DNA from: Petaurus breviceps papuanus | Taxonomy: Eukaryota; Chordata; Mammalia; Diprotodontia; Petauridae | Assembly: GCA_028583685.1 (NCBI GenBank) | Contig: JAMXIF010001195.1 | Location: 16,368,274 to 16,432,273 of the forward strand | DNA length: 64,000 nucleotides | Reading direction: 5' to 3' | Shown here: positions 43,968 to 55,900 of the stretch, piece after piece | Layout: every line of letters begins with the position of its first letter | How positions within the stretch are numbered: the stretch's first letter is position 1 | The notes under the pieces: model-generated | Told to the model about the DNA's origin: nothing | What the model saw: the letters and a program-made list of their open reading frames with translations, nothing else | Database searches by the model: none | Program-made: the position numbers and the translations under genes

Positions 43968-46900
43968 CTACAAAAAAAAAAAGTGATAAGATTAATGATA
44001 AAGTAAACAATGAAATGAAAAATCTTCAGAAAGCAAAAGTGAGCTCCATTTTCTTGTGGCCCAAGCCACGAAATCAGGCTACAGGTGAGACCACTACATT
44101 ACGATGGCCAAACAACTCTACTTAGAATTCAGAATTGCCCCATGCTATACCCAACTTTGAACTGAATGAATTGTAATACTCCAAAGCATTAAAAAAAAAA
44201 TTATCACCTTCTACAACTCTCTATATGAATATTTGTATATGCTAACACAAATGCCATTATTTAAAGTAAAAAAAAAAAGTTAAAAAAAAAACACCCTACC
44301 TTAAGGAACCTGCTAGATGATGATGGGAATAACTTGTACTATTAGGCTATATAGAAGCCACCATCTTGAATGTTAATGACAGGAACTGTCAGCACACGTA
44401 CCCCAAACCTCACGTGGATCTATACTCTCACTGGTATAGATGCTCTTCTGGGGATGCAGACCCACCCATGCTGCTCGGCCCCTGCTTTGCATCCTCTGAT
44501 GTTTTTGCTAGGGGGAGGAGTTCTTGGCTTTCTCCAGACGCTGCACCAACGCCAGCAGAGCATATTAGCTGCTGACAGGTGATCTCTGGCTCTCGCTGTG
44601 TAGGCTGCCCATGGTCGTTTTAAACTATGCATTTCTTTGATGACGTCCTTTAGTAGCTGTTACATGTAGCAGCCTACTCACATCTACCCTGTGCCCATTC
44701 ACTACCCTCTGGGTCATACTCATTTTAATTCTTCAGAGAGTAATGTTTCTGGAGTCCCCATCAAACAAAATCTTTCAAAGAGTAACATTTGCTTCTGGGA
44801 GAGGCCTGAGATCATTAAAAGAACTCTGCGATTTCCTCAAGGATTCCTGACATTTGTTCTTCTTCACATCTCTTCCAGACTTACCACATTATGAATAAAT
44901 CTTTCAATACCTTCACAATTTTGTTTTCTTCAACACCAATCCACTCTGAATATTTGCTCAAATCGAATTGCTTTTCCTGTCTTCTCTTAGTGCTATTTCT
45001 AACTTTTCTATAGACATATAAGGGACTGATATAATTATCCAAATGTAGTCACTGTCTTTGATGGTGAAAAGTTTGTTATAAAAGTATTTAAAATCAATCA
45101 CTGAGAACTTTCAAAATAATGTCATTTAATAGTACAGATTTCTTCCAGATGTATTTAGTTAGGTATAGGTCTCTGTATGTAGTGGACACCTTGTGAAGCA
45201 GCAGAGTATAATGGGTACAGACAGCATTGGATTTGGAATCAGAATGAATTCAACTCTCATATACTTAACTGTTTGATTATGGAAAAATCACAACCATTAA
45301 GAGCCTCAATTTCCTTGTCTATAAAATGGGGATCATAATCTCTATATTACCAGTCTCATTTAGAGCATCATATAAAGGTAAGTTATTTCCTGAGAAGAGG
45401 GTCACAGGTACTGAATGTGAGAAACATTTAACGACATCATGAAAATGGAAATGGACTATTTCCTGACAGATTACCAATCATTCTGGAGTCACCTATGCAC
45501 AGATAATTGATTCATTCATGGATCAAAGGTCAAATTAAACATGAAATTAGAAAAAAAAAAGGGCAAATATGAGAAATATATCATGCACTTATATCTGCTG
45601 CAGCCTAACCTGTTTTGAAATGCTTTCAAATCTGAAAAATGGGAAATGGATTAAAGACCTTAAGTATAACATTTCTTAGAGAAGTTCAGCTAATGCAAAA
45701 AACACCAGAATTATCTAACACTAACTTCACAACCTTGTCATGGAGACAAATATAACAAATCCAGAGTAACATTGATTTAGTTTTTGATTCAACAAATATA
45801 AAGTCAAGTGCTGCAATGTAAGGTCTTCACAAAAACCCCATTTCACAAAGGAAGGAACTTGAGGCAAAAAGAGGTCTAAGTGACTTGCTCAAGGTCATAC
45901 AACTAGTTAGTGTCTAAGGCTGGATTTGAACTCTGTTCTTCCTGACTCCAGGCCTACTCTATCCACTGTTACCAAGCTGCCTCTAAATACATTGCTTAGT
46001 TTATTGTAAATACTGGCAAACAGTGATAAATAGTTTTACAGGTTTCCACTTAAAAAAAATCGTGGGTCACCTCTACAAGAGCAGACATTAGAAGATTTTT
46101 GTGGAATTGAAATGTCGTGCTTCCCTGCTAAATATAGCTGTCCCCTCTTCTGTTACCACATTATGCATCTGTGCAGGGCTCAGGAGCCACAGCTCATTCC
46201 CTTTTCTTCTTAGTAATCCTTCCTAGGAAATGTCCACAAAAGGAACATGTGAGAACTAGGAGTAAAGGTAAAGTCCACAAAAGACAAGTCAGGCCTAAAA
46301 GATTCACTGACCGGCCTATTGTGACCCCGACAGAACAGGAGCCGACTAGAAATGCGGCCCTTCCCAGTGAGGCAGAGAATGAACAAGTAAGCAGTGGCAG
46401 CCGTCAGGCCCAGCAGCCTGGGACACTGGCAGCACCTGGGCAGGCTGGGAAAGGCCCCTAGTCAGTTACCTCATCAGTGTCAAGCACGTCAATATCCTCA
46501 GGGTCCTCTGCTTGTTCTCCGGGCAGGGCTTCGGCTTCAGGGGACTCTGCCATCCTGGGAAAAGGGAACACTGGTCTCAGACTGTGACCGCTATCTGGTT
46601 CAGCCCCTTCCCTGCTAACAGTGAAGAAGGAAAAATCTTGGATTCTTGGGAGAAGTTTGGTAGAAATACTTATGTTTCCTTTAAAGAGGAAAGTATGCTT
46701 TTTTTTTTTAATTTCTAAGAAGTAGGCCTGGATTTTATTTTTTAAAAGATTTTAACAAAGAGAGGGAGGCATGTTGTCACATGCTACAGTGTTTCAGCAG
46801 GGAATTCTGAACCAATTCATAAATTACAATTCAATGGAATGTCATCTACAGAATTAGTAGCATTCCAGGAAAGCTCACTTTTCTCCTCTTCTCATACCTG

Positions 46901-49900
46901 TGCATCTGTTATCTCTATAGAAGGGAATTCATTTTGGTCTTCAGTGGTGCTGAGGACCCCCAATGTTCAATGTGAAATTTTCTAACCATGCCAAGGAAGC
47001 CAGCATCACTGCCTCCTTTATCCTAATTTCACCAGCAATTTACAGCATCACATAAAAACAAAAAGCATATCAGCTAAGGGCACCAAAACCTCCATTTAAG
47101 CAACACACTGCTTATCATCTAGACACCCCAAATAATTCCAGCAGCCAAAGATCTCTCATCTGCTCTAAGTATCCTGATTACCCATCACAAGAAGTTAGGA
47201 AGGGAGAAAATTACAACCACCCCATTCTCCTGGTAATATAAGTGGTACCAAGATCTGAGGTTTTATTTTAGGCCAGTGCAGTGAGTACGATGCCTCAACA
47301 TTCGGTGGAAAATAGAACATAGATGAACTGACACTGTCTTCTGGAAAGAAGTTTCAAAGTACTAAATTAGCTTCTTTTATATTTAAATTTCAAGCAAGTA
47401 AAAAACTATTTCTAATGGCCTATTTCCTTTCCCATACCCATGAAGACCTTCCCATAGTTAATTTGGCCTCAAATCTAGGTTCCTCTAAGACGCCTAAGAT
47501 GTCCTTTACAATGAGGTTCCAATGTAGATCTTAAACAAAGGCAGCTTTTACTTTTACTTTGGAACAATATTTTAGCAGCTAAGCAGTGACTAAATAGTCT
47601 AGGCTGCTTAGGTATTACCTCAGTCGATCCCTGATGCTGACTGTTTATAATACAATTTGTATATTGGGTTTTTTTGCTATCTGATTCAAAAGAGGTAAAA
47701 GTAACTTACTGCTGAAAACTATAGGAAATCAGATTTACTTCATTACAAAGAATTTATATTTTCCATTTCCAAAAGCTGTCAAAAAAACAAACAAGAACTA
47801 GCTACTTTGTGAAGAAGCAGACTGAAGGCATTCAAGCAGTGGGTAGTCCAGGGCTCGTGAGGAACCAGCAGCCTTAAGGCCACATGTGGTACTCTAGGCC
47901 CTCAAGTGTGACCCTTTGACTGAATCCAAACAAAACAAACTAACTGATGGGTTAATGTGTAAGAAAAAACTCCTGTACTGGGTAGGAAGCTGGACTAGAT
48001 TACATTCTGAAGTCCCTCAGCTCTATGTTTGAGTCCTGTAAGCCTGGAACAAGACAGTCTTCTGGTCATGTAGGAATTGTACTTTGTGGCCCTCCCCATC
48101 AATGGAAGTGATAGAATATTTTGCCATTACATAACAAATAAAGATATGCTTTCCTAGGTACTAACAGTAAGATAAAAAAGATTCCCTCAGAGTAATGGAT
48201 TATTTTCTAAATTACTAAAAAACACCTCCAGGAAATTGTATCCTAAGTACATTTTTACTCATAAACTGGGCTAGGGCACAATGATACAGCTCAGGAGGAA
48301 AACCACTGAAGATCAGTTTCTCCGTTACCTGAGTGCTGTGTCTTCAGCTGGAGGGCTTGGCTCACCCACAATGTTCTCTTCTGATGTCACTGTTTTACTT
48401 CCCCATGAGAAATAGGAGAGCTGTGAGTCTGACTGTAAATCTGTTTGTTCCCTTGAGCTCCCAGGAAGTGAAATATCTGTAATGTTCCCTATAAACAAGC
48501 AGAAAGAAAGGAAATGTCAAAGAGAAAACCGAAGCAAAATGGGACATCCAAGCCAACTAAACTGGGAATGGTTATTGGGTTCCCTGGCAAGGGAGTAAGG
48601 CAACTTGGCTCAACACAGTTAAAACAGAACAACGTAGGACTTAAGACGTACAGAGTAAGAAGGAGAGCATCCAAAGTAAGCTGGAGACGAGGGAAGCCAT
48701 GACACAAGATTCTGTTCTAACAGATCATGCCCAATCTCCTATGACTTCATGAAGACCTAATTTAAGTAAGAAAGCTGGATCACAAAAATGCGAGGCCTTT
48801 AATTTTCAGGAAAGAAAACTGCCTAGAGAAGGAAGAGAGTTTAATATGCCAAGAAAACTGAAAGATCTGGTGGGAGCAATACGCAGTGGCCCTGACCAAC
48901 AAAGCACAGATTAACTTTTCTTTGGAAGGTTATTTAAAATGCCCTCCAGATTTAACTGACTCAGACCAGGCTGCTGTTGCTGCTTCCTAGTCACTAGCGT
49001 ACAAAATATCCAGAAAACAAGGGGCTGGAACTTCTTGTTTAGACTTCTGATTATAGACAACAGAATGACAAATGCCAGGCACGGAAGAGCTACACTCAGC
49101 CAAATCAAAGTTGTATCCTCAGTGAATATCCTTTCCTTACTCTGAATATCATCCCCTGGCAGGGCTAATTAAGGCCCTCTTGTTAAGTGTTAAAAATCTG
49201 TAAGTATCTCATTTTGTTCCAGTCTCAAACTTAAACCACCAGACCACCTGGTCCACTCTAAAACAACAGAGAAAATTGAATCCTTGCTAAAAAGAAAACA
49301 TTAATCTTGTTGTTACCAAGGCATAGAGGAAAGAATTCAACTATTAATTTCTTTTAAAAATCAAAGAAAGGAAGCTTATACCACAAAGAGGTTACTGATA
49401 AGAAGAAAATTCCCATATACACCAAAAAAAAAAAATATTAGCACCTCTTTTTGGGGATGATAAAACACTGGAAGCAAAGTAGATACCTATCACCTGGGGA
49501 ACAGTTAAACCATAGTTAATGAAAGTAATGCAATATATGCTATAAGAAATTACTAATATGATGAGTACAGAGAATAATGGAAAGGTTGGTACAATATGAT
49601 AAGTTAGAAGGCGCAAGAAAATTATATATGCAGTAACTACAGCAATGTAATAGAAAGAAATACAAGACAATCAAAAGTGATTATTTCGTTCCCCAATAGC
49701 AGTCAAAAGATATGAACAGTTCTTCAAAGGATTGCAAAGTATTCACAACCATTTATCTAAATTACGAATAATAAGAAATATGCAAATCACAATAACCCTG
49801 AGGTTTCACTTCACACACTGCAAACTGGCAAAAATGATCAAAAGTACTTTGTTTTGGGATTGTTGGGTCAAACTCTTAAATGACTGTGGAGCTTATTTAG

Positions 49901-52900
49901 GCGACTGTGTAACATTTTGGGGTTTTGATGCAGTCAACATAATGTCATATACAAAAGCATCTGAAAGATCACCTACTGTGGAAATCCTATAAGCAGTAAC
50001 AAAGAGCTCTGAGGAGCAGAAATCTTCCTATTTAATGCCAGGGTGAATGTTCATAATGAACCAGTCATCCAAGTTATTAGCATTTTCAACAAGTCCAGTA
50101 TGACTTTTATACATGTAGACTCTTCTGTGGGTGCAATAGGATTGCAATCTTGGAATATCAGTCTCTAAAGAATTCATGTTCCGGGTCTCTCTAATCATTA
50201 GTAATAGGAACATGAAGTCAGAACAACTCTGAGTTTCCACCTCACGCCCATCAAACTGGAAGAATTGATCATCAAAATAAAAATGTTGGACAGGCTATGT
50301 GAATGATGCACTATTGGTGGAATGATAAATGGGTACTGCTATCCTGAAAAGCAATTTGAAACTGTGCCCCAAATTTACTAAGTTGTGCATCTCACAAAAA
50401 CTCTGAAAGCAGAAAAGGACCTGTACGCACAAAAATATTTATAGCAGTTTTCTTTGTGGTGGCAAATAACTGGAAACTAAGGGGGTGCCCATAAACTGGG
50501 CAATGGCTAAAGAAATCATGGCACATGAATATGATGAAATACTACTGGACTATAAGAAATGACAAAGGGAACAGTTTCAGAGGAAACTGGGAAAACTTCT
50601 ATGAACTGATATAGAATGAAGTAAGCTGAACCAAGAGAAGAATCCATACATAAAAAAACGCTATAAAGACAATTTTAAAAGACTGAAGAATTCTGATCAA
50701 TATAGTTATCAACCACAATTTCCTGAGGACGCATGATTAAACATGCTACCTCACCTCCTGACAGAAAGGTGACAGTGGTGGCCAGGTGGCGCAATGAATA
50801 GAGCACCGGCTCTGGAGTCAGGAGGACCTGAGTTCAAATCCGGCCTCCGACACTTAACACGAAAAACTAGCCATGTGACCTTGGGCAAGTCACTTAACCC
50901 CAATTGCCCTACCTCCCCCCTCCAAAAAGCAAAAAAAAAAAAAAAAAAAAGAAAGGTGACAGACTTAGGATGAAAATGGAAACAAAGTATTTGGGCACTG
51001 CCAATATGGTTTGCCTGACTAGACATATTTGTTATAAGATTTGTATTTTGGTTTTATGATTTTCAATCAAAAAAGTGCAAAGAAAATAGTTAATTCAAAA
51101 AAATTAAATTACACCCAAGAAATAATGAACATAAGCAGTATGCAACATATTATTGAGGAAGAATGCAAAACTACTAGCAAAAAAAGTTATCATCAAAGCT
51201 TCATGACTAGAAAAGAAAGTGAGCCAGGCATGTAGTGATAGTAAAGGGTAATCAATGGACAGCACATGTACTGATATTTACAGAATATCAGTTTATCTAA
51301 AAGATGGCCACCAGAATGTTCACAGAACCTTGTGGAAGATTTCTAGGATGTGGAGGAGTCACACACCACAGAAGGCATGGATCAGATCCCCTGCGCACTG
51401 GCGGAGGGAGTATCCACAACGATGAGATCACAGACCCACGGAAGAATCGGTGGGTGTCAATCTCACAGAAACTGCGGTATTATAAGAATAGTAACAATAC
51501 AGCATCCTTGGAAGGCTCTGCGTGCAAAAATTCCCAAAAGATTTCTTGAAAGAGATACTTTGATAACTATTTCATTATTAATACTCACCAATATTATAAT
51601 TGATTATATATTAATAATTATAATTAATACTCACCTGATTTCACTGACTTAGGAGCCTGGGAATTGGACATTAGCTATTATGTGTTATGCTGTCATAATC
51701 TATTAAATATAGTACCTTGTAATTTACACAATGCTTATGTAATTAGCTCACTTAATCGATATAAACATCCCTAAAATTTAGGCAATACTAGTGTTAATAA
51801 CCCTGGGTTACAGATAAGAAGAAGGAAGCTCAGAGACTTGCCCCAACTCTCCACAGTTAGGTGATAAAACAAGGCCCTGAATTTTTAATTTAAATTACAA
51901 GTCTGGTACTCCCTCCACTCATACCATACTATCAGAATTTAAGTTCTGAACTATGCAAAATGCCTCATTTTTTCCCATTTAGAATACTTTAAAATATGTC
52001 CAACACAAAGGTATACACCAAACTAGTTATATTTAAAAAATAAGTTAAAATTACCTTCAAACATTATTCTCTATTATATAAACAAGAGATATTTAAATAT
52101 AAAGAAAGCAAGGTCAGTAAACAATACTAACAGAAATTTACATTTTGTTGTATTGGGGGAAAAAGGCTCAAAATAGTAACTGTATGTAAATAAATGTCAA
52201 TGCTACTATATGACCTTTGCTGCCTTCTGTTCATTTTCTATTTTATGTAGGTTAAAAAAAAATAAACTATATGGTTGGAATAAAATACCCAAGGACTCAG
52301 GATCACTGCCTCAGATGGCTGTCTAGTCCTATACCCTCATTTTACAAAATGGTAGAATGAGGGCTGTCTTTGGACCCAGAAGTCCTAAACTCAAATTCCA
52401 TTTTTGCAACTTAAAATCTGTGACTTCGTTGAACTAGATGATGGTGTAGGTCATTTTTAATTCTAGATCTATGTTCCTATGAAGGCCAGTGAGGATAAAT
52501 GACTTGCCCAAAGTCATACTGATAGTAAGGACAGTGTAAAATTTCAAACTGTAACTCACTAATTCTAAATGAAAAACTTTTTTTTATCACAATGCTTCTT
52601 GAAGAATATCTCAGTGAAAGGATGTTACAAGCCAAGGTATCCCTCATTACCTCATATTAGCTAGAAATTGTGTCAAACAACAGAGAAAAATAACAACTAA
52701 GAGGTAAAATAAAAGAATTTCCCTTTTGAGAAACTACAGAGAGCCAAAGAAAACAAGCTGCCAAAAAGCAAACAAAATAGTCCTAATACAATGAAAAATA
52801 CTATGGATTACAAGAATGACAAGGAAAAAATCTCTAGAAGAAACTAATTCTGAAATAATTGTAACTAGCGCCCCATGAATAAGCATCCATGATCACAAGA

Positions 52901-55900
52901 TCCTCAAGAATAGCTGGGAAACCTAATAAAAGAACAAAAGGGGCTAAACTGCTCTTAATAAAAAATTCAAAAATAAAGCAGAATGATCGCTTCATGAATT
53001 CAGAAAGTATCTATCTGTTAGGCACCTGATTCGGGTTATACTATACAAAGAGAAAAATAAAACTTTTCCTTGCCCTCACGAAGCTTAAATTTTATTGTGG
53101 TTAACTGATGGCTTAAAACAGAAGCTTGAAAAACTTTATCATGCAGACACCCTGAAAAAAGAATGCAGAAGATAGAACTAAAAAAGATCTTTAAATGCTA
53201 CAAAGATTATCAGGGCAATATCAAAAGAGAGAAAAAATGAAAAAAAAAATACAATATTTTAAGAAATAAAGTTACCCAGAAATACCAGCAAGCACAACAA
53301 AGATCAATAAATTAACAGGACAACATCAGAGAGGAACCAGGGTTCTAATTTATCCAGAAATTTGACTGCCAAGATCCAGAGCTCAAAATTTAAGTAAAGA
53401 ATATTTCAAGCAGACAAGAAGAGGCTGATTAACTACTAAGAAACACCCACCAAAATGGCTCTGTCCCACACCATCAAAAGAGTGAAAGAAACAGTCCGAA
53501 TAAGCTATCAAGACATCAAAGTGCTTAAAGAATACTGAACTATTCTAAGTGTTGGGGATACCCAAAACTGGGTAAAATAGTCCCTGTCTTCAAGGAGTTC
53601 ATAATCTAGTGGGAAAGGGAACATGCCAATAACCATGTACAAATGAAATAATACAGGGTAAATGGGAATAATTTCACTAGCATTAAAGGCTTCTTGAAGA
53701 AAGTGAGATTTTAGCTGAGACTTGAAAGAAGCCAGGGAAGGAAGAAAGTGCAAACAAAGAAGGAAAACATTCCCATGAGGGACAGCCAGTAAAAATGGAC
53801 AGAATCAGGAGATTAAAGCATCTTTCCAGTGTGAGAAACAGCAACCAAGATAGTGTCACTGGATCACAGGGTATAGTATATGGAGGAAACTTAAGTATAA
53901 GAAGGCTGGAAAAGCAAGAAGGAACCAGGTTATGAAGGATTTTAAAAGCCAAACAGTAGATTTTTATATTTGATCCGGGAGATACTAGGAAGCCACTAAA
54001 ATATACAGGATGAGGGAGAATGCAAGGATAGTGAGGAGGAAGAAAGGTGGTGACACATTTAGACTTGCTCTTTGGGAAGATAACTGAATGGAAAATGGAC
54101 TAGAATGGGGAAAGACTTGGGCAAGGAGATCAAAAAGAAGGCTATTTTTGACCCAGCAATAACACTCCTAGGTCTATTTCCAAAGATGATTAGGGAAGAA
54201 AGAAGAGAACCTGTATGTTCTAAAATGTTTACAGCAGCTCTCTTTGTGGTACTGGAAGACCTGGAAATGGCAGGGATATCCATCAAATGGAAACTGGCTG
54301 AACAAGTTGTGGTGTGTAATTGTGACAGAACACTACTGTGCTATAAGAAATGACGAGCTCAAGATCTTAGAAAACATGGAAAGACTTCCACGAAATGACG
54401 AAGAGTGAAATGAGTAGAAACAAGAGGACGACTGCAGATAGTCTAATGAACTACAAAGTTGTATGAAGATGTTATCAGCATCCAAAGAAGAACTGATAAA
54501 CAGAAGTATGTAAAGATTTTACATACATATATATACACACGTATAATATATACACACACATACATATATACATACATACACACACATTCATTTATCTATG
54601 TCTAGAGGTAGCCACTTCTAGGGGTGAAGAAAAAAGAAAATTACATGATAACTTTAATATATAGTAAAAAGGGATAACAGGTTATACATAACAGACATGC
54701 AGTTTCAAGTGCAATCTTTTTAAAATTATGTATGGGGGGGGGGGAGGGAAGAAGGAGGCTATTGCAATAGTCTAACTGTGAGGTGATAAAGGTCTGCACC
54801 AGAATGGTAACAGTGTCACAGGAGAAAAGGAGGCACATAACAGAGAATTTGCAAAAGCAGAATCAACAGGCCTTCAAAACAGATTGGTTATGGAGTTATG
54901 GGAGAGTTACCACAATTGTGAGCTGGATAAGTAAGAGGAAGGTGGTGCTTCCAACGACGACAAGGAAGTTCAGAATGATTTAGGGTCAAAGATAGTGTGT
55001 TCAGCTTTGGACATGATGAGTTTGAGATGTCTGTGGGACATCAGATTCGGACATCTCCAATTGGCAGTTGGAGGTGGGAGACTAGCTGTCAGGAGAGAGG
55101 TTAGACCTGGATAAAGAAGTCTGAGAACCATCTGCAGAGATGGCAACTGAAAAATAAATGAAAATGCCTTTTTCGTAGGAATGATTTCTCTTACAAAACT
55201 GAGTATCCTCCAGAGAATAAAATGGAATGTCACGAGTAACTTTTCTGGGTCGAAGGTTAGAGTAGGAAAAGTAGGATTAAGGGAGGCAGGGAACTGGGCT
55301 AGGTTACAAGGAGAAGGGAATGCCTCAAACAAAAGAAAGCTGGGGAGAGCTTCCCATTACTCCCACTAAAGAGGGAGGGGTAAAAAACGACCGTGCTTTA
55401 AGTACAGATAAGAGAAGGCCAAGGAAGGTCAAGGCTGCAGGTATCCGATGTTCTTGTCTTTCTTTTTTTTCTGAAAGGGGGCAGAGACAGGGACCGAACC
55501 AGTGATCTCATTAGTTTAGGATACTCCTGGGTGAGGAAACTCCTTTTACCAATGCAGGTTGTCAGCTTTTCTCAGTTATAGTCCTAGAGAGTCGTTAGAG
55601 CACTGAGAGAGACAGGGAGGGAAAGAGATGAGACTTCAGACTTCCAGATCATCCTTCTATTAACTAACCATGTCACTTCTCTCTTAAAAAATGGAAAAAA
55701 AGAAAAATTATAACAGGATTTGACAGAAGAGATAAACTATAACTGCAACCATAACATGAATGAGAAAACCTTGTTTTAAAAAAATCAATAAAGAAAAAGG
55801 AAGATTTGGATATAATGAGCAGAATGGATTACAGAACAACAAATTGCTCTAAATAAGAAACATTTAAAGTGAAAAAGATCCATAAAGCATTAAAATAAGG

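Noticed and set aside
44370-44632. Plus- and minus-strand ORFs of about 70 codons around 44.4-44.6 kb
   Set aside because: They are other frames over the penultimate exon of the unidentified gene, whose own frame fits the phases.
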